Below, one piece after another: positions 1-12,030 of a stretch of 64,000 nucleotides of DNA (positions are counted from its first letter, which is position 1; each line of letters begins with the position of its first letter). Made by a program: the position numbers and the translations under genes. Source of the stretch: Saposhnikovia divaricata (Eukaryota > Streptophyta > Magnoliopsida > Apiales > Apiaceae); the NCBI GenBank assembly GCA_036435485.1, contig CM071601.1:184300939-184364938 (forward strand), read 5' to 3'. The notes below the pieces were generated by a model. That model saw only the letters and a program-made list of their open reading frames with translations, was not told the origin of the DNA and did no database searches.

Positions 1-3000
1 TAAATTTATTTGGATGGTAAAAGTGGCAGTCAACCATGGATTTGACCCGTACTGCTAACTAGTGCTTTGTCCCGGATTGTTGTTTCTATTTTTTAAAAAA
101 TACTTATCGACGATCCAACCGCACGTATGTCAATATATATCTAATTTAGTGATATTCCCAAGTTTATAAAAAATAAAAAATTTATTTGGATGGTAAAAGT
201 GGTAGTCAACCATCGATTTTACCCGTACTGCTAACTAGTGCTTTGTCCCGGATTGTTGTTCCTATTTTTTAAAAAATACTTATCGACGATCCAACCGCAC
301 GTATGTCAATATATACCTAATTTAGTGATATTCCCAAGTTTATACAAAATAATAAATTTATTTGGATGGTAAAAGTGGTAGTCAACCATCGATTTGACCC
401 GTACTGATAACTAGTGCTTTGTCCCGGATTGTTGTTCCTATTTTTTAAAAAGTACTTATCGACGATCCAACCGCAAGTATGTCAATATATATCTAATTTA
501 GTGATATTCCCAAGTTTATACAAAATAAAAAATTTATTTGGATGGTAAAAGTGGTAGTCAACCATCGATTTGACCCGTACTACTAACTAGTGCTTTGTCC
601 CGGATTGTTGTTTCTATTTTAAAAAAAATACTTATCGACGATCCAACCGCACATATGTCAATATATATCTAATTTATTGATATTCCCAAGGTTATACAAA
701 ATAATAAATTTATTTGGATGGTAAAAAAGGTAGTCAACCATCGATTTGACCCGTACTGCTAACTAGTGCTTTGTCCCGGATTGTTGTTTCTATTTTTTAA
801 AAAATACTTATCGACGATCCAACCGCACGTATGTCAATATATATCTAATTTAGTGATATTCCCAAGTTTATACAAAATAAAAAATTTATTTGGATGGTAA
901 AAGTGGTAGTTAACCATCGATTTGACCAGTACTACTAACTAGTGCTTTGTCCCGGATTGTTGTTTCTATTTTTAAAAAAATACTTATCGACGATCCAACC
1001 GCACGTATGTCAATATATATCTAATTTAGTGATATTCCCAAGGTTATAAAAAATAATAAATTTATTTGGATGGTAAAAAAGGTAGTCAACCATCGATTTG
1101 ACCCGTACTCCTAACTAGTGTTTTGTCCCGGATTGTTGTTTCTATTTTTTTAAAAATATTTATCGACGATCCAACCGCACGTATGTCAATATATATCTAA
1201 TTTAGTGATATTCCCAAGTTTATACAAAATAAAAAATTTATTTGGATGGTAAAAGTGGTAGTCAACCATCGATTTGACCCGTACTTCTAACTAGTGCTTT
1301 GTCCCGGATTGTTGTTTCTATTTTTTAAAAATACTTATCGACGATCCAACCGCACGTATGTCAATATATATCTAATTTAGTGATATTCCCAAGTTTATAC
1401 AAAATAAAAAATTTATTTGGATGGTAAAAGTGGTTGTCAACCATCGATTTGACCCGTACTGCTAACTAGTGCTTTGTCCCGGATTGTTGTTTCTATTTTT
1501 TAAAAAATACTTATCGACTATCCAACCGCACGTATGTCAATATATATCTAATTTAGTGATATTCCCAAGTTTATAAAAAATAATAAATTTATTTGGATGG
1601 TAAAAGTGGTAGTCAACCATCGATTTAACCCGTACTGCTAACAAGTGCTTTGTCCCGGATTGTTGTTCCTATTTTTTAAAAAATACTTATCGACGATCCA
1701 ACCGCACGTATGTCAATATATATCTAATTTAGTGATATTCCCAAGTTTATACAAAATAATAAATTTATTTGGATGGTAAAAGTGGTAGTCAACCATCGAT
1801 TTGACCCATACTACTAACTAGTGCTTTGTCCCGGATTGTTATTCCTATTTTTTAAAAAATACTTATCGACGATCCAACCGCAAGTATGTCAATATATATC
1901 TAATTTAGTGATATTCCCAAGTTTATACAAAATAAAAAATTTATTTGGATGGTAAAAGTGGTAGTCAACCATCGATTTGACCCGTACTACTAACTAGTGC
2001 TTTGTCCCGGATTGTTGTTTCTATTTTTAAAAAAATACTTATCGACGATCCAACCGCACGTATGTCAATATATATCTAATTTATTGATATTCCCAAGTTT
2101 ATACAAAATAAAAAATTTATTTGGATGGTAAAAAAGGTAGTCAACCATCGATTTGACCCGTACTGCTAACTAGTGCTTTGTCCCGGATTGTTGTTTCTAT
2201 TTTTTAAAAAATACTTATCGACTATCCAACCGCACGTATGTCAATATATATCTAATTTAGTGATATTCCCAAGTTTATACAAAATAAAAAATTTATTTGG
2301 ATGGTAAAAGTGGTAGTCAACCATCGATTTGACCCGTACTTCTAACTAGTGCTTTGTCCCGGATTGTTGTTTCTATTTTTTAAAAATACTTATCGACGAT
2401 CCAACCGCACGTATGTTAATATATATCTAATTTAGTGATATTCCCAAGTTTATACAAAATAAAAAATTTATTTGGATGGTAAAAGTGGTTGTCAACCATC
2501 GATTTGACCCGTACTGCTAACTAGTGCTTTGTCCCGGATTTTTGTTTCTATTTTTTAAAAAATACTTATCGACGATCCAACCGCACGTATGTCAATATAT
2601 ATCTAATTTAGTGATATTCCCAAGTTTATAAAAAATAAAAAATTTATTTGGATGGTAAAAGTGGTAGTCAACCATCGATTTTACCCGTACTGCTAACTAG
2701 TGCTTTGTCCCGGATTGTTGTTCCTATTTTTTAAAAAATACTTATCGACGATCCAACCGCACGTATGTCAATATATATCTAATTTAGTGATATTCCCAAG
2801 TTTATACAAAATAATAAATTTATTTGGATGGTAAAAGTGGTAGTCAACCATCGATTTGACCCGTACTAATAACTAGTGCTTTGTCCCGGATTGTTGTTCC
2901 TATTTTTTAAAAAATACTTATCGACGATCCAACCGCAAGTATGTCAATATATATCTAATTTAGTGATATTCCCAAGTTTATACAAAATAAAAAATTTATT

Positions 3001-6000
3001 TGGATGGTAAAAGTGGTAGTCAACCATCGATTTGACCCGTACTACTAACTAGTGCTTTGTCCCGGATTGTTGTTTCTATTTTTAAAAAAATACTTATCGA
3101 CGATCCAACCGCACGTATGTCAATATATATCTAATTTATTGATATTCCCAAGGTTATAAAAAATAATAAATTTATTTGGATGGTAAAAAAGGAGGTCAAC
3201 CATCGATTTGACCCGTACTACTAACTAGTGCTTTGTCCCGGATTGTTGTTCCTATTTTTTAAAAAATTCTTATCGACGATCCAACCGCACGTATGTCAAT
3301 ATATATCTAATTTAGTGATATTCCCAAGTTTATACAAAATAAAAAATTTATTTGGATGGTAAAAGTGGTAGTTAACCATCGATTTGACCAGTACTACTAA
3401 CTAGTGCTTTGTCCCGGATTGTTGTTTCTATTTTTAAAAAAATACTTATCGACGATCCAACCGCACGTATGTCAATATATATCTAATTTAGTGATATTCC
3501 CAAGGTTATAAAAAATAATAAATTTATTTGGATGGTAAAAAAGGTAGTCAACCATCGATTTGACCCGTACTCCTAACTAGTGTTTTGTCCCGGATTGTTG
3601 TTTCTATTTTTTTAAAAATATTTATAGACGATCCAACCGCACGTATGTCAATATATATCTAATTTAGTGATATTCCCAAGTTTATACAAAATAAAAAATT
3701 TATTTGGATGGTAAAAGTGGTAGTCAACCATCGATTTGACCCGTACTTCTAACTAGTGCTTTGTCCCGGATTGTTGTTTCTATTTTTTAAAAATACTTAT
3801 CGACGATCCAACCGCACGTATGTCAATATATATCTAATTTAGTGATATTCCCAAGTTTATACAAAATAAAAAATTTATTTGGATGGTAAAAGTGGTTGTC
3901 AACCATCGATTTGACCCGTACTGCTAACTAGTGCTTTGTCCCGGATTGTTGTTTCTATTTTTTTAAAAATACTTATCGACTATCCAACCGCACGTATGTC
4001 AATATATATCTAATTTAGTGATATTCCCAAGTTTATAAAAAATAAAAAATTTATTTGGATGGTAAAAGTGGTAGTCAACCATCGATTTAACCCGTACTGC
4101 TAACAAGTGCTTTGTCCCGGATTGTTGTTCCTATTTTTAAAAAAATACTTATCGACGATCCAACCGCACGTATGTCAATATATATCTAATTTAGTGATAT
4201 TCCCAAGTTTATACAAAATAATAAATTTATTTGTATGGTAAAAGTGGTAGTCAACCATCGATTTGACCCGTACTACTAACTAGTGCTTTGTCCCGGATTG
4301 TTATTCCTATTTTTTAAAAAATACTTATCGACGATCCAACCGCAAGTATGTCAATATATATCTAATTTAGTGATATTCCCAAGTTTATACAAAATAAAAA
4401 ATTTATTTGGATGGTAAAAGTGGTAGTCAACCATCGATTTGACCCGTACTACTAACTAGTGCTTTGTCCCGGATTGTTGTTTCTATTTTTAAAAAAATAC
4501 TTATCGACGATCCAACCGCACGTATGTCAATATATATCTAATTTATTGATATTCCCAAGTTTATACAAAATAAAAAATTTATTTGGATGGTAAAAAAGGT
4601 AGTCAACCATCGATTTGACCCGTACTGCTAACTAGTGCTTTGTCCCGGATTGTTGTTTCTATTTTTTAAAAAATACTTATCGACTATCCAACCGCACGTA
4701 TGTCAATATATATCTAATTTAGTGATATTCCCAAGTTTATACAAAATAAAAAATTTATTTGGATGGTAAAAGTGGTAGTCAACCATCGATTTGACACGTA
4801 CTTCTAACTAGTGCTTTGTCTCGGATTGTTGTTTCTATTTTTTAAAAATACTTATCGACGATCCAACCGCACGTATGTCAATATATATCTAATTTAGTGA
4901 TATTCCCAAGTTTATACAAAATAAAAAATTTATTTGGATGGTAAAAGTGGTAGTCAACCATCGATTTGACACGTACTTCTAACTAGTGCTTTGTCTCGGA
5001 TTGTTGTTTCTATTTTTTAAAAATACTTATCGACGATCCAACCGCACGTATGTCAATATATATCTAATTTAGTGATATTCCCAAGTTTATACAAAATAAA
5101 AAATTTATTTGGATGGTAAAAGTGGTTGTCAACCATCGATTTGACCCGTACTGCTAACTAGTGCTTTGTCCCGGATTGTTGTTTCTATTTTTTAAAAAAT
5201 ACTTATCGACTATCCAACCGCACGTATGTCAATATATATCTAATTTAGTGATATTCCCAAGTTTATAAAAAATAATAAATTTATTTGGATGGTAAAAGTG
5301 GTAGTCAACCATCGATTTAACCCGTACTGCTAACAAGTGCTTTGTCCCGGATTGTTGTTCCTATTTTTTAAAAAATACTTATCGACGATCCAACCGCACG
5401 TATGTCAATATATATCTAATTTAGTGATATTCCCAAGTTTATACAAAATAATAAATTTATTTGGATGGTAAAAGTGGTAGTCAACCATCGATTTGACCCG
5501 TACTATTAACTAGTGCTTTGTCCCGGATTGTTATTCCTATTTTTTAAAAAATACTTATCGACGATCCAACCGCAAGTATGTCAATATATATCTAATTTAG
5601 TGATATTCCCAAGTTTATACAAAATAAAAAATTTATTTGGATGGTAAAAGTGGTAGTCAACCATCGATTTGACCCGTACTACTAACTAGTGCTTTGTCCC
5701 GGATTGTTGTTTCTATTTTTAAAAAAATACTTATCGACGATCCAACCGCACGTATGTCAATATATATCTAATTTATTGATATTCCCAAGTTTATACAAAA
5801 TAAAAAATTTATTTGGATGGTAAAAAAGGTAGTCAACCATCGATTTGACCCGTACTGCTAACTAGTGCTTTGTCCCGGATTGTTGTTTCTATTTTTTAAA
5901 AAATACTTATCGACTATCCAACCGCACGTATGTCAATATATATCTAATTTAGTGATATTCCCAAGTTTATAAAAAATAATAAATTTATTTGGATGGTAAA

Positions 6001-6919
6001 AGTGGTAGTCAACCATCGATTTAACCCGTACTGCTAACAAGTGCTTTGTCCCGGATTGTTGTTCCTATTTTTTAAAAAATACTTATCGACGATCCAACCG
6101 CACGTATGTCAATATATATCTAATTTAGTGATATTCCCAAGTTTATACAAAATAAAAAATTTATTTGGATGGTAAAAGTGGTAGTCAACCATCGATTTGA
6201 CCAGTACTGCTAACTAGTGCTTTGTCCCGGATTGTTGCTTCTATTTTTTATAAAATACTTATCGACGATCCAACCGCACGTATGTCAATATATATCTAAT
6301 TTAGTGATATTCCCAAGGTTATAAAAAATAATAAATTTATTTGGATGGTAAAAAATGTAGTCAACCATCGATTTGACCCGTACTCCTAACTAGTGCTTTG
6401 TCCCGGATTGTTGTTTCTATTTTTTAAAAAATATTTATCGACGATCCAACCGCACGTATGTCAATATATATCTAATTTAGTGATATTCCCAAGTTTATAC
6501 AAAATAAAAAATTTATTTGGATGGTAAAAGTGGTAGTCAACCATCGATTTGACCCGTACTTCTAACTAGTGCTTTGTTCCGGATTGTTGTTTCTATTTTT
6601 GAAAAAATACTTATCGACGATCCAACCGCACGTATGTCAATATATATCTAATTTAGTGATATTCCCAATTTTTTAAAAAATAATAAATTTATTTGGATGG
6701 TAAAAGTGGTAGTCAACTATCGATTTGACCCGTACTGCTAACTAGTGCTTTGTCCAGGATTGTTTTTTTTTTATATTTTAAAAAATACTTATCGACGATC
6801 CAATTGCACGTATTTTAATATATATCTAATTTAGTGATATTCCCAAGTTTTTAAAAAATAATAAATTTATTTGGATGGTAAAAGTGGTAGTCAACTATCG
6901 ATTTGACCCGTACTCCTAA
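1..6919. repeat. 176-bp tandem satellite array
   Basis: About 39 head-to-tail copies of a 175-176 bp AT-rich monomer. The anchor TTTATTTGGATGG recurs at 5, 181, 357, 533, 709 and onward at the same spacing. Monomers differ by diagnostic variants: GTGGTAGTC against AAAAAAGGTAGTC, GACGATCC against GACTATCC, TTTAACCCG, GGTTGTC. The array continues beyond the left edge and stops inside a monomer near 6919. The last three units (from about 6640) are more diverged, as expected at an array edge. Monomer length is in the nucleosome-sized range typical of plant centromeric, knob or subtelomeric satellites. I do not recognise the family, and its chromosomal location cannot be inferred from here. Confidence 0.97.
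181..2642. repeat. One higher-order repeat unit (14 monomers, about 2462 bp)
   Basis: The ordered series of variant monomers starting at 181 starts again at 2643. Landmarks that recur in the same order are: ATTTTACCCG; an AATAAC or GATAAC variant; AAAAAAGG; GTTAACC with GACCAGTAC; TACTCCTAAC with GTGTTTTG; TACTTCTAAC; GGTTGTC; TTTAACCCG with AACAAG; and GACTATCC. A six-monomer sub-period, from one TACTTCTAAC unit to the next, is also visible inside it. The second copy loses register after about 4750. Confidence 0.8.
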
Positions 6920-7622
6920 CTTATAACGGATTAGTAACGGAAATATTTCAAATTGTAACAGATTAGTAACAGAAAATGTATGACCGTTCTAATACCACCA
7001 ACAGATTAGTAACGGAAAATGTATGACCGATCTAAAATTCCCAACGGAATATTTCGTTGGCAACTCGTTGCTAGAAATGGGCGGGTTTTTTTTGGTTCTT
7101 TTAGCGCCCATTTTTTTTCATTTTTAATTGGGGGGAAATTTAGCCGGTTTCGTTGTTTAGAGCCTATTTTTTCTCTTTTTTCATTCTAATATTACCAACG
7201 GATTAGTCACGGAAAAGAGTATGACCGATCTAAAATTCCCAACGGAATATATCGTTGGTAAAGCATTGTTAGTTCCTTGGTAAATTATTGTTATTCTGTT
7301 AGTACTCTTTCCGTTGGCATCTCGTTGCTAGAAATGGGCGGCAATTTTAGCACCAAAATTTTGGTAAATGTTGATTAAGAATTCGTTGGGTATTAGTTGG
7401 TAGAGCATTGACTTTTTAACAATTTATTTTCCGTTAGGAATCTGTTAGCAATCACCAACAGAAATTTCCGTTACTAAATATCCGTTACTGAATCGTTGCG
7501 AATGTGTTATTTTATAATTGGCTTTTCAGAATAATCATATGGGTGAGTAATCCGTTAGTAAATAGCAACGGACACATTTCCGTTGGGAAATTTCGTTAGC
7601 AAAACTTGGATTTCTTGTAGTG
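6920..7622. mobile_element. CACTA (En/Spm) transposon terminal region
   Basis: The segment ends with GGATTTCTTGTAGTG (7608-7622), the reverse complement of the CACTACAAGAAA terminus of plant CACTA elements. The preceding 700 bp is full of short subterminal motifs in both orientations. Examples are variants of ACGGATTAGTAACGG around 6925-7010 and 7197, and CCGTTACTAAAT and CCGTTACTGAAT around 7465-7490. This matches the repeated transposase-binding motifs known at CACTA ends. A block TATGACCGATCTAAAATTCC occurs twice (about 7022 and 7219). No transposase ORF and no opposite terminus are in the window. The inner side runs straight into the satellite. Confidence 0.75.
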
Positions 7623-7941
7623 AACGTGGTAAAAATCTCCTGAAGTAACTACATGGAGATTACTTATGGTATCTGAGATAGGAATGAAAAGTGGTGGGTG
7701 CATTGTAAGAGTTTGGCATTTTACAGGGGAAAAAGTTTAAAGAAGGGGGCACGGAAGAGTCGGCTGTGGTGTTATATATACAATATACTTGTACTTGTAA
7801 TATGTATGTCATAAAAGAGATGGATAAGCTAGGCGTGCATGGAATTCAATCAGTGATTTGGATTTTATACCACTTCCTTCGTTTTGCAACAGTATTTTAA
7901 ACACGCAGGCAGTTGTAATTAGGAGAATGAAAGAGAAGGAG
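7623..7941. other. Intergenic, 3' flank of pseudogene
   Basis: Unique-looking sequence between the CACTA end and the stop codon of the minus-strand pseudogene. I see no coding frame or repeat in it. It would contain the pseudogene's 3'UTR. Confidence 0.4.
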
Positions 7942-9435
7942 TCACCTTGGGGGCAGAGGGTAGACGGACTCAAAACGTACAAAAACAACATTTGATTCTG
8001 GATCTCGCCTTTCCTGAAATGTGATAGCTTGGAAGTAGATGGCATCTTGACCACGCAAGCGGGCTTTAAAGCGAGTCCAAAAATGGAAACCATTAACAGC
8101 TCGCTTGTAAGCCTTCACCAAACCAACATATTTATACTTTGTTTTCTGCAATATAAATAGAAGTATCAATGAGAACTAAAAAAATTGAGTAATCTAGTAA
8201 CTAATTGTACAACCATTAATGTAAATAGAAATAGACGGTCTGGATCCTATTGAGCTTCAATGACTGACAATAAGGCTTTACTTATTTATATAGTAGTTAG
8301 GCTTATGTCAGTAAACTTGAAAAAAGGATTTATATCTTGATATAACTTTAAGAAAAAAGGATATAGATGATCGGGATAGAGGCAAGATCTCAGTGATACT
8401 GTTATATCTCGACCTATCTCGACCCACTCGTATATAGAGATAAGACACCGATGATGCAGTTACTAAAATATATCACTCTTATCACAAATCTGGTTCCTGG
8501 CATCGGTGAATGGAGGACTTTGCGTAAAGAACGGTAGGCCTTACCTAATCAGAATTAAGGAAGCTGATGTTGACTGTGATACACTGTTCAAATGTGTTGA
8601 CAAGCACTACATGAACTTGATGATTCCAACAAAGCCATATTTTATCATCTGCCTCTTGGTTTGCTAATGAAAAGTTAAAAGTAGTTCTGTTGGAATTTTC
8701 CTGAATCTGCCTTGAGGAGTATCCAGGCAGAGTGACTCCAGAGACCTAGCTCACCCTTGGACAGGAACTAATGGCATACAGGAACTAATGGCATACATGT
8801 ACCTTTCTAGTGAGCAAAACATGCCAAGAGAGCACTTGTAACCAAAACACTAGGGCAATTTTGATTTATTACTTTGAATTTTAACTCCATAAATTTGATG
8901 CAGTAACTTTCTATCTTTGTTTATGCTAAGCGTTCAGTAAGCATCCATGCTCAATTTCACTAATTGCAACGTTTTTATTTTAATTGCAACGTTTTTATTT
9001 TGTAAGCATCAACCTCTATATACATATATACCACCAATGTAATACTTATTTTCTTAATTGCAACGTTTTGTGATGACAATGAAAGCAAAGGATGAGGATT
9101 ATGATGATATATACATACGATTTAAAAATAAAAAAGGATACATATTATATACCTGGATTTTATTATAGGTTTTGAGAGCCAATTTGGATATAGCAGCCAC
9201 AGGAAAGCCCGGATCATAGAGTACAGAAGGGGTGGTGGAAACACGCTGTTTGGGACCATTACGTCTTAAGTAAATTTTTCGGGGAACCTTGGGATTGGTG
9301 ACAGTCTGGAGCGTTTTTTGACCACAAATTTGCGGCCATAATCTTCTAGCGTTCCCGAAATTCTTCCAACGTCATGGCAGTCACATCAAATTTCACCTCT
9401 CGCGCCTTGGTCGCCGCCTCATTCTTCTTAACCAT
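7942..9435 (-). pseudogene. Cystatin-like (UPF0725-like?) two-exon pseudogene
   Basis: The minus strand reads from an ATG at 9435. Exon 1 runs 9435-9153 and exon 2 runs 8145-7942. The 1007-bp intron has a GT donor (9152-9151) and an AG acceptor (8147-8146), and the phase is kept. Exon 1 is broken: the frame from the ATG meets TAG after the residues EEFRER. Sensible coding then continues in a second frame (LEDYGRKFVVKK) and a third (SVLYDPGFPVAAISKLALK) up to the splice donor. Exon 2 is open and includes KYKYVGLVKAYKRA and VVFVRFE before its stop. The layout (helix with LALKTYN, then strands with YVGLVKA and a C-terminal FVRFE) resembles plant cystatin/monellin-fold families such as UPF0725. 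No QxVxG inhibitor loop is seen. The family call is tentative; the frameshifts are directly visible. Confidence 0.55.
8146..9152 (-). other. Intron of the cystatin-like pseudogene
   Basis: AT-rich intron. It contains a 23-bp direct duplication, TTAATTGCAACGTTTTTATT, around 8955-9000. A plus-strand open stretch of about 50 codons at roughly 8511-8669 reads like protein (GRPYLIRIKEADVDCD) but has no start codon. It could be an exon relic of unknown origin. Confidence 0.35.
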
Positions 9436-10042
9436 TTCTCAATCTATTTTGCCCAAATTTTATGTATGTTACTCTATTCTATCCTACCCCCTCTCCTCTG
9501 CCCAAATATATCCAGGCCTAAGACTGGGTCTGGGCCGGTGGTGTTTCAGATTTTTTGTCAACTTCCTAATCTATTTTGTATTTTAAAAATAATTCTATAA
9601 AATGTTATTTTTTCTTTCTTTATTTTTCTAAATTGTATTGTTATTTTTAAAACAATGTTGGCTAAGGTAATATTCCAAAAAAAGTTTCTTTCAGCCTTAG
9701 ACTTCATAAACATAACAAAAATTAAATTTATCATCAAATTGTCTTAATTAAAAAATTCACAATTACATATATTAAAAATAGTTGATAATGTTTTATTTAT
9801 ATTTTCTTTTAGTTCCCGATGCCTTACTATACTATTACTAGTAATACTAAATATTTCATTTAAAATTTAGGTTTTTGTTTTACTTTTATTTGGTAGAAAT
9901 TGAATATTAATGATGTATGTCATATGTACTGATTACCTAACACAACTATATGTTAAAAAAAATTAATTATATTTTACAAAATTTATACTTTCTCAAATGA
10001 GAAAAATATTATTTCTTAGTCTTATTTATTTATATTTAAAAA

Positions 10043-10083
<41 letters not shown>

Positions 10084-10261
10084 GAGGATGCGTGGGAGTT
10101 TAGGTGTCATTCTAAGATCGTCTCAATCTATTTTTCTAATTTTCTAGTATTTTTGAATTTTAAATACTAATAAATATAAAAAAATCATTTAACATATTAA
10201 AAGTAGAATATGTGTTCGAATTTATAGAGAATAAGAGTTCGGATTTATAGGGAAGACTTAT
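9436..10261. other. AT-rich intergenic DNA with (TA)n at 10045-10080
   Basis: No coding frame that I believe. The short plus-strand frame at 9374-9586 overlaps the pseudogene start and has no family features. A (TA)n run of about 36 bp lies at 10045-10080. Confidence 0.6.
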
Positions 10262-12030
10262 GATTAGAAGTTCTGTTGGAAGTAGAATAAGTATTTATAA
10301 GTCATATGATTAAAAGTTCTATTGAAGTAGAATAGGAGTTTGAATTTATAGAAAATAAGAGTTCGAATTTATAGAAAAAACATAAAAATAAAAGTTTTAT
10401 TAGAAGTAGAATAGGTATTTGAATATATAGAGCAGACATATGAAAGGCATATGACTCAGCCTATTTGTAGTTAGAGGATCCTAATCAACTTAAACCAAAT
10501 TGTAATAAGTAAATATACATATGAACTGTCACAAGAATCTCAAGAAGTATTATCTGTCAGAAGAAAGAAGAAAAGTCAATCTATAGTTTTGATGTCATAC
10601 ACTGGAAGACGATTCAGTTATCTGATCAAGCCCCAGTACAGCATTGAAGTGAATGGATTCATTTGAACAGTGACAGAGATTTTTCGAGTGATAGTTTGAA
10701 GATGAGTTACAGTACAAGAGAATTGAGAGAAGAAACAAACCACAACCTAAAGTCAAAAGTGAAGAAGCATCATTGAAGTTAGTCGTTCATGAACCAGACA
10801 GTACATCGAACGTCAACACAAATCAGTGGTAATTCTTTACTACCTTTAGTGGTTTGTAAGAATTAAATTAATTATTTATTGACTTAATTAAATTCATTTA
10901 TAATTGATATAAATTATTTAGTTGATTTAATTAAATGAATTAATTCTGGAAGAATTAATTTATTAATTAAATTAATTATTGTATCAATTAAATATGAATT
11001 AGTTAATCATTAATTAATTAAATGGATCAATATGACTTAAAGAAAGAAGATTGGATTAAGTCTTGGAGAAGGAAAATTCGGTATGACTTAATTTAAGTCT
11101 TACCGACAGAAGCTTTTCTGATTTAAGTCTTACCGACCTGATTTAAGTCTTACCGACCTCTGCCAGCTGTTGTAAGTCTTACCGACACATTTTATGTCTT
11201 AATGGAGGTTTGTGTAAGTCTTAATGAAGGAAAATCAAGTCTTGGAAGCAGTTTAAGTCATGCTGGAGCAGTTAAATATCCTACAGAAAGCCAGCAAGAC
11301 CTGTTACTAATATAAAAGAACAGAACAGACCAGATTAAGTCATAACTGAGAAAACACAGCAGAAACATAAAATCCAGAGCAGAATTCTCTCTCTCAAGAA
11401 CACCAAGAACACCAAAGCTTAAACAATTCCCAGAAATTCAAGTTCTTCATCTTTGTGATATTCTATCCGATAGAACTTGTTTATTTGTGATTCTTGTACT
11501 ACTAGCGAATTAAGTTTCCTAGTTCTTATCTTGATTATTATTAACTAAATTAGAAAAGTTCATGTCGAATTTTCTAATTAGTTATTAACATCTTGATAAG
11601 TTGTTATACTGATTTTGTAACACCACATCAAGTTAATATACAATTATATTCAACTTGAAAAATTGTGTTAAATAATTCCGCACATAAATTTGTCTTTATC
11701 AAATTTAATTTAAAGGACAAATTTCGATAAAAAGGTAAAGATTGTATTCAACCCCCCCTTCTACAATCTTATCGGACCTAACAACATATAATTAAATATT
11801 TTATAGAAAGTACGATATTCTTAAATTATATAATTAGAAGTTCTATTGGAAGTAGAATAAGTATTTATAAATCATATGACTCAAAATTCTATTGGAAGTA
11901 GAATAGGAGTTCAATTTTATAGAAAAAACGTATAAATAAACGTTCTATTAGAAGTAAAATATGTGTTTGAATATATAGAGCAGACATATAATTAAATATT
12001 TTATAGAAAGTACGATCTTCTTAAATTATA
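10262..12030. repeat. Two-copy tandem repeat (200-221 bp) split by a solo LTR
   Basis: Copy 1 is 10262-10440 plus 11784-11830. Copy 2 is 11831-12030. Shared blocks include AAGTAGAATAAGTATTTATA, ATATATAGAGCAGACATA and ATTTTATAGAAAGTACGAT. Copy 1 carries about 21 bp extra. Copy 2 keeps the uninterrupted sequence across the point where copy 1 received the LTR. Neither copy has coding capacity. Confidence 0.8.
10441..11783 (+). mobile_element. Solo LTR, Ty1-copia (SIRE-like ends)
   Basis: A 1343-bp sequence begins TGAAAGGC and ends GGACCTAACA. It is flanked by a perfect 5-bp duplication, ACATA (10436-10440 and 11784-11788). The uninterrupted target is preserved in the neighbouring repeat at 11984-11988. 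A TATA-like TATAAAAGAACAG lies near 11310. The pyrimidine-rich ending at about 11750-11783 is the usual copia LTR R/U5 end. The TGAAAGG start and CCTAACA end match the LTR at 47429-48484, so the two probably belong to one lineage. There is no internal domain or second LTR, so it arose by LTR-LTR recombination. AAGTCTTACCGAC repeats lie at 11090-11200. Confidence 0.85.

Noticed and set aside
1..6919. Regular direct repeats as a possible CRISPR array
   Set aside because: The whole 176-bp unit repeats with no unique spacers, and the DNA is a plant satellite.
9374..9586. 70-codon plus-strand frame
   Set aside because: It overlaps the start of the minus-strand pseudogene and has no family features.
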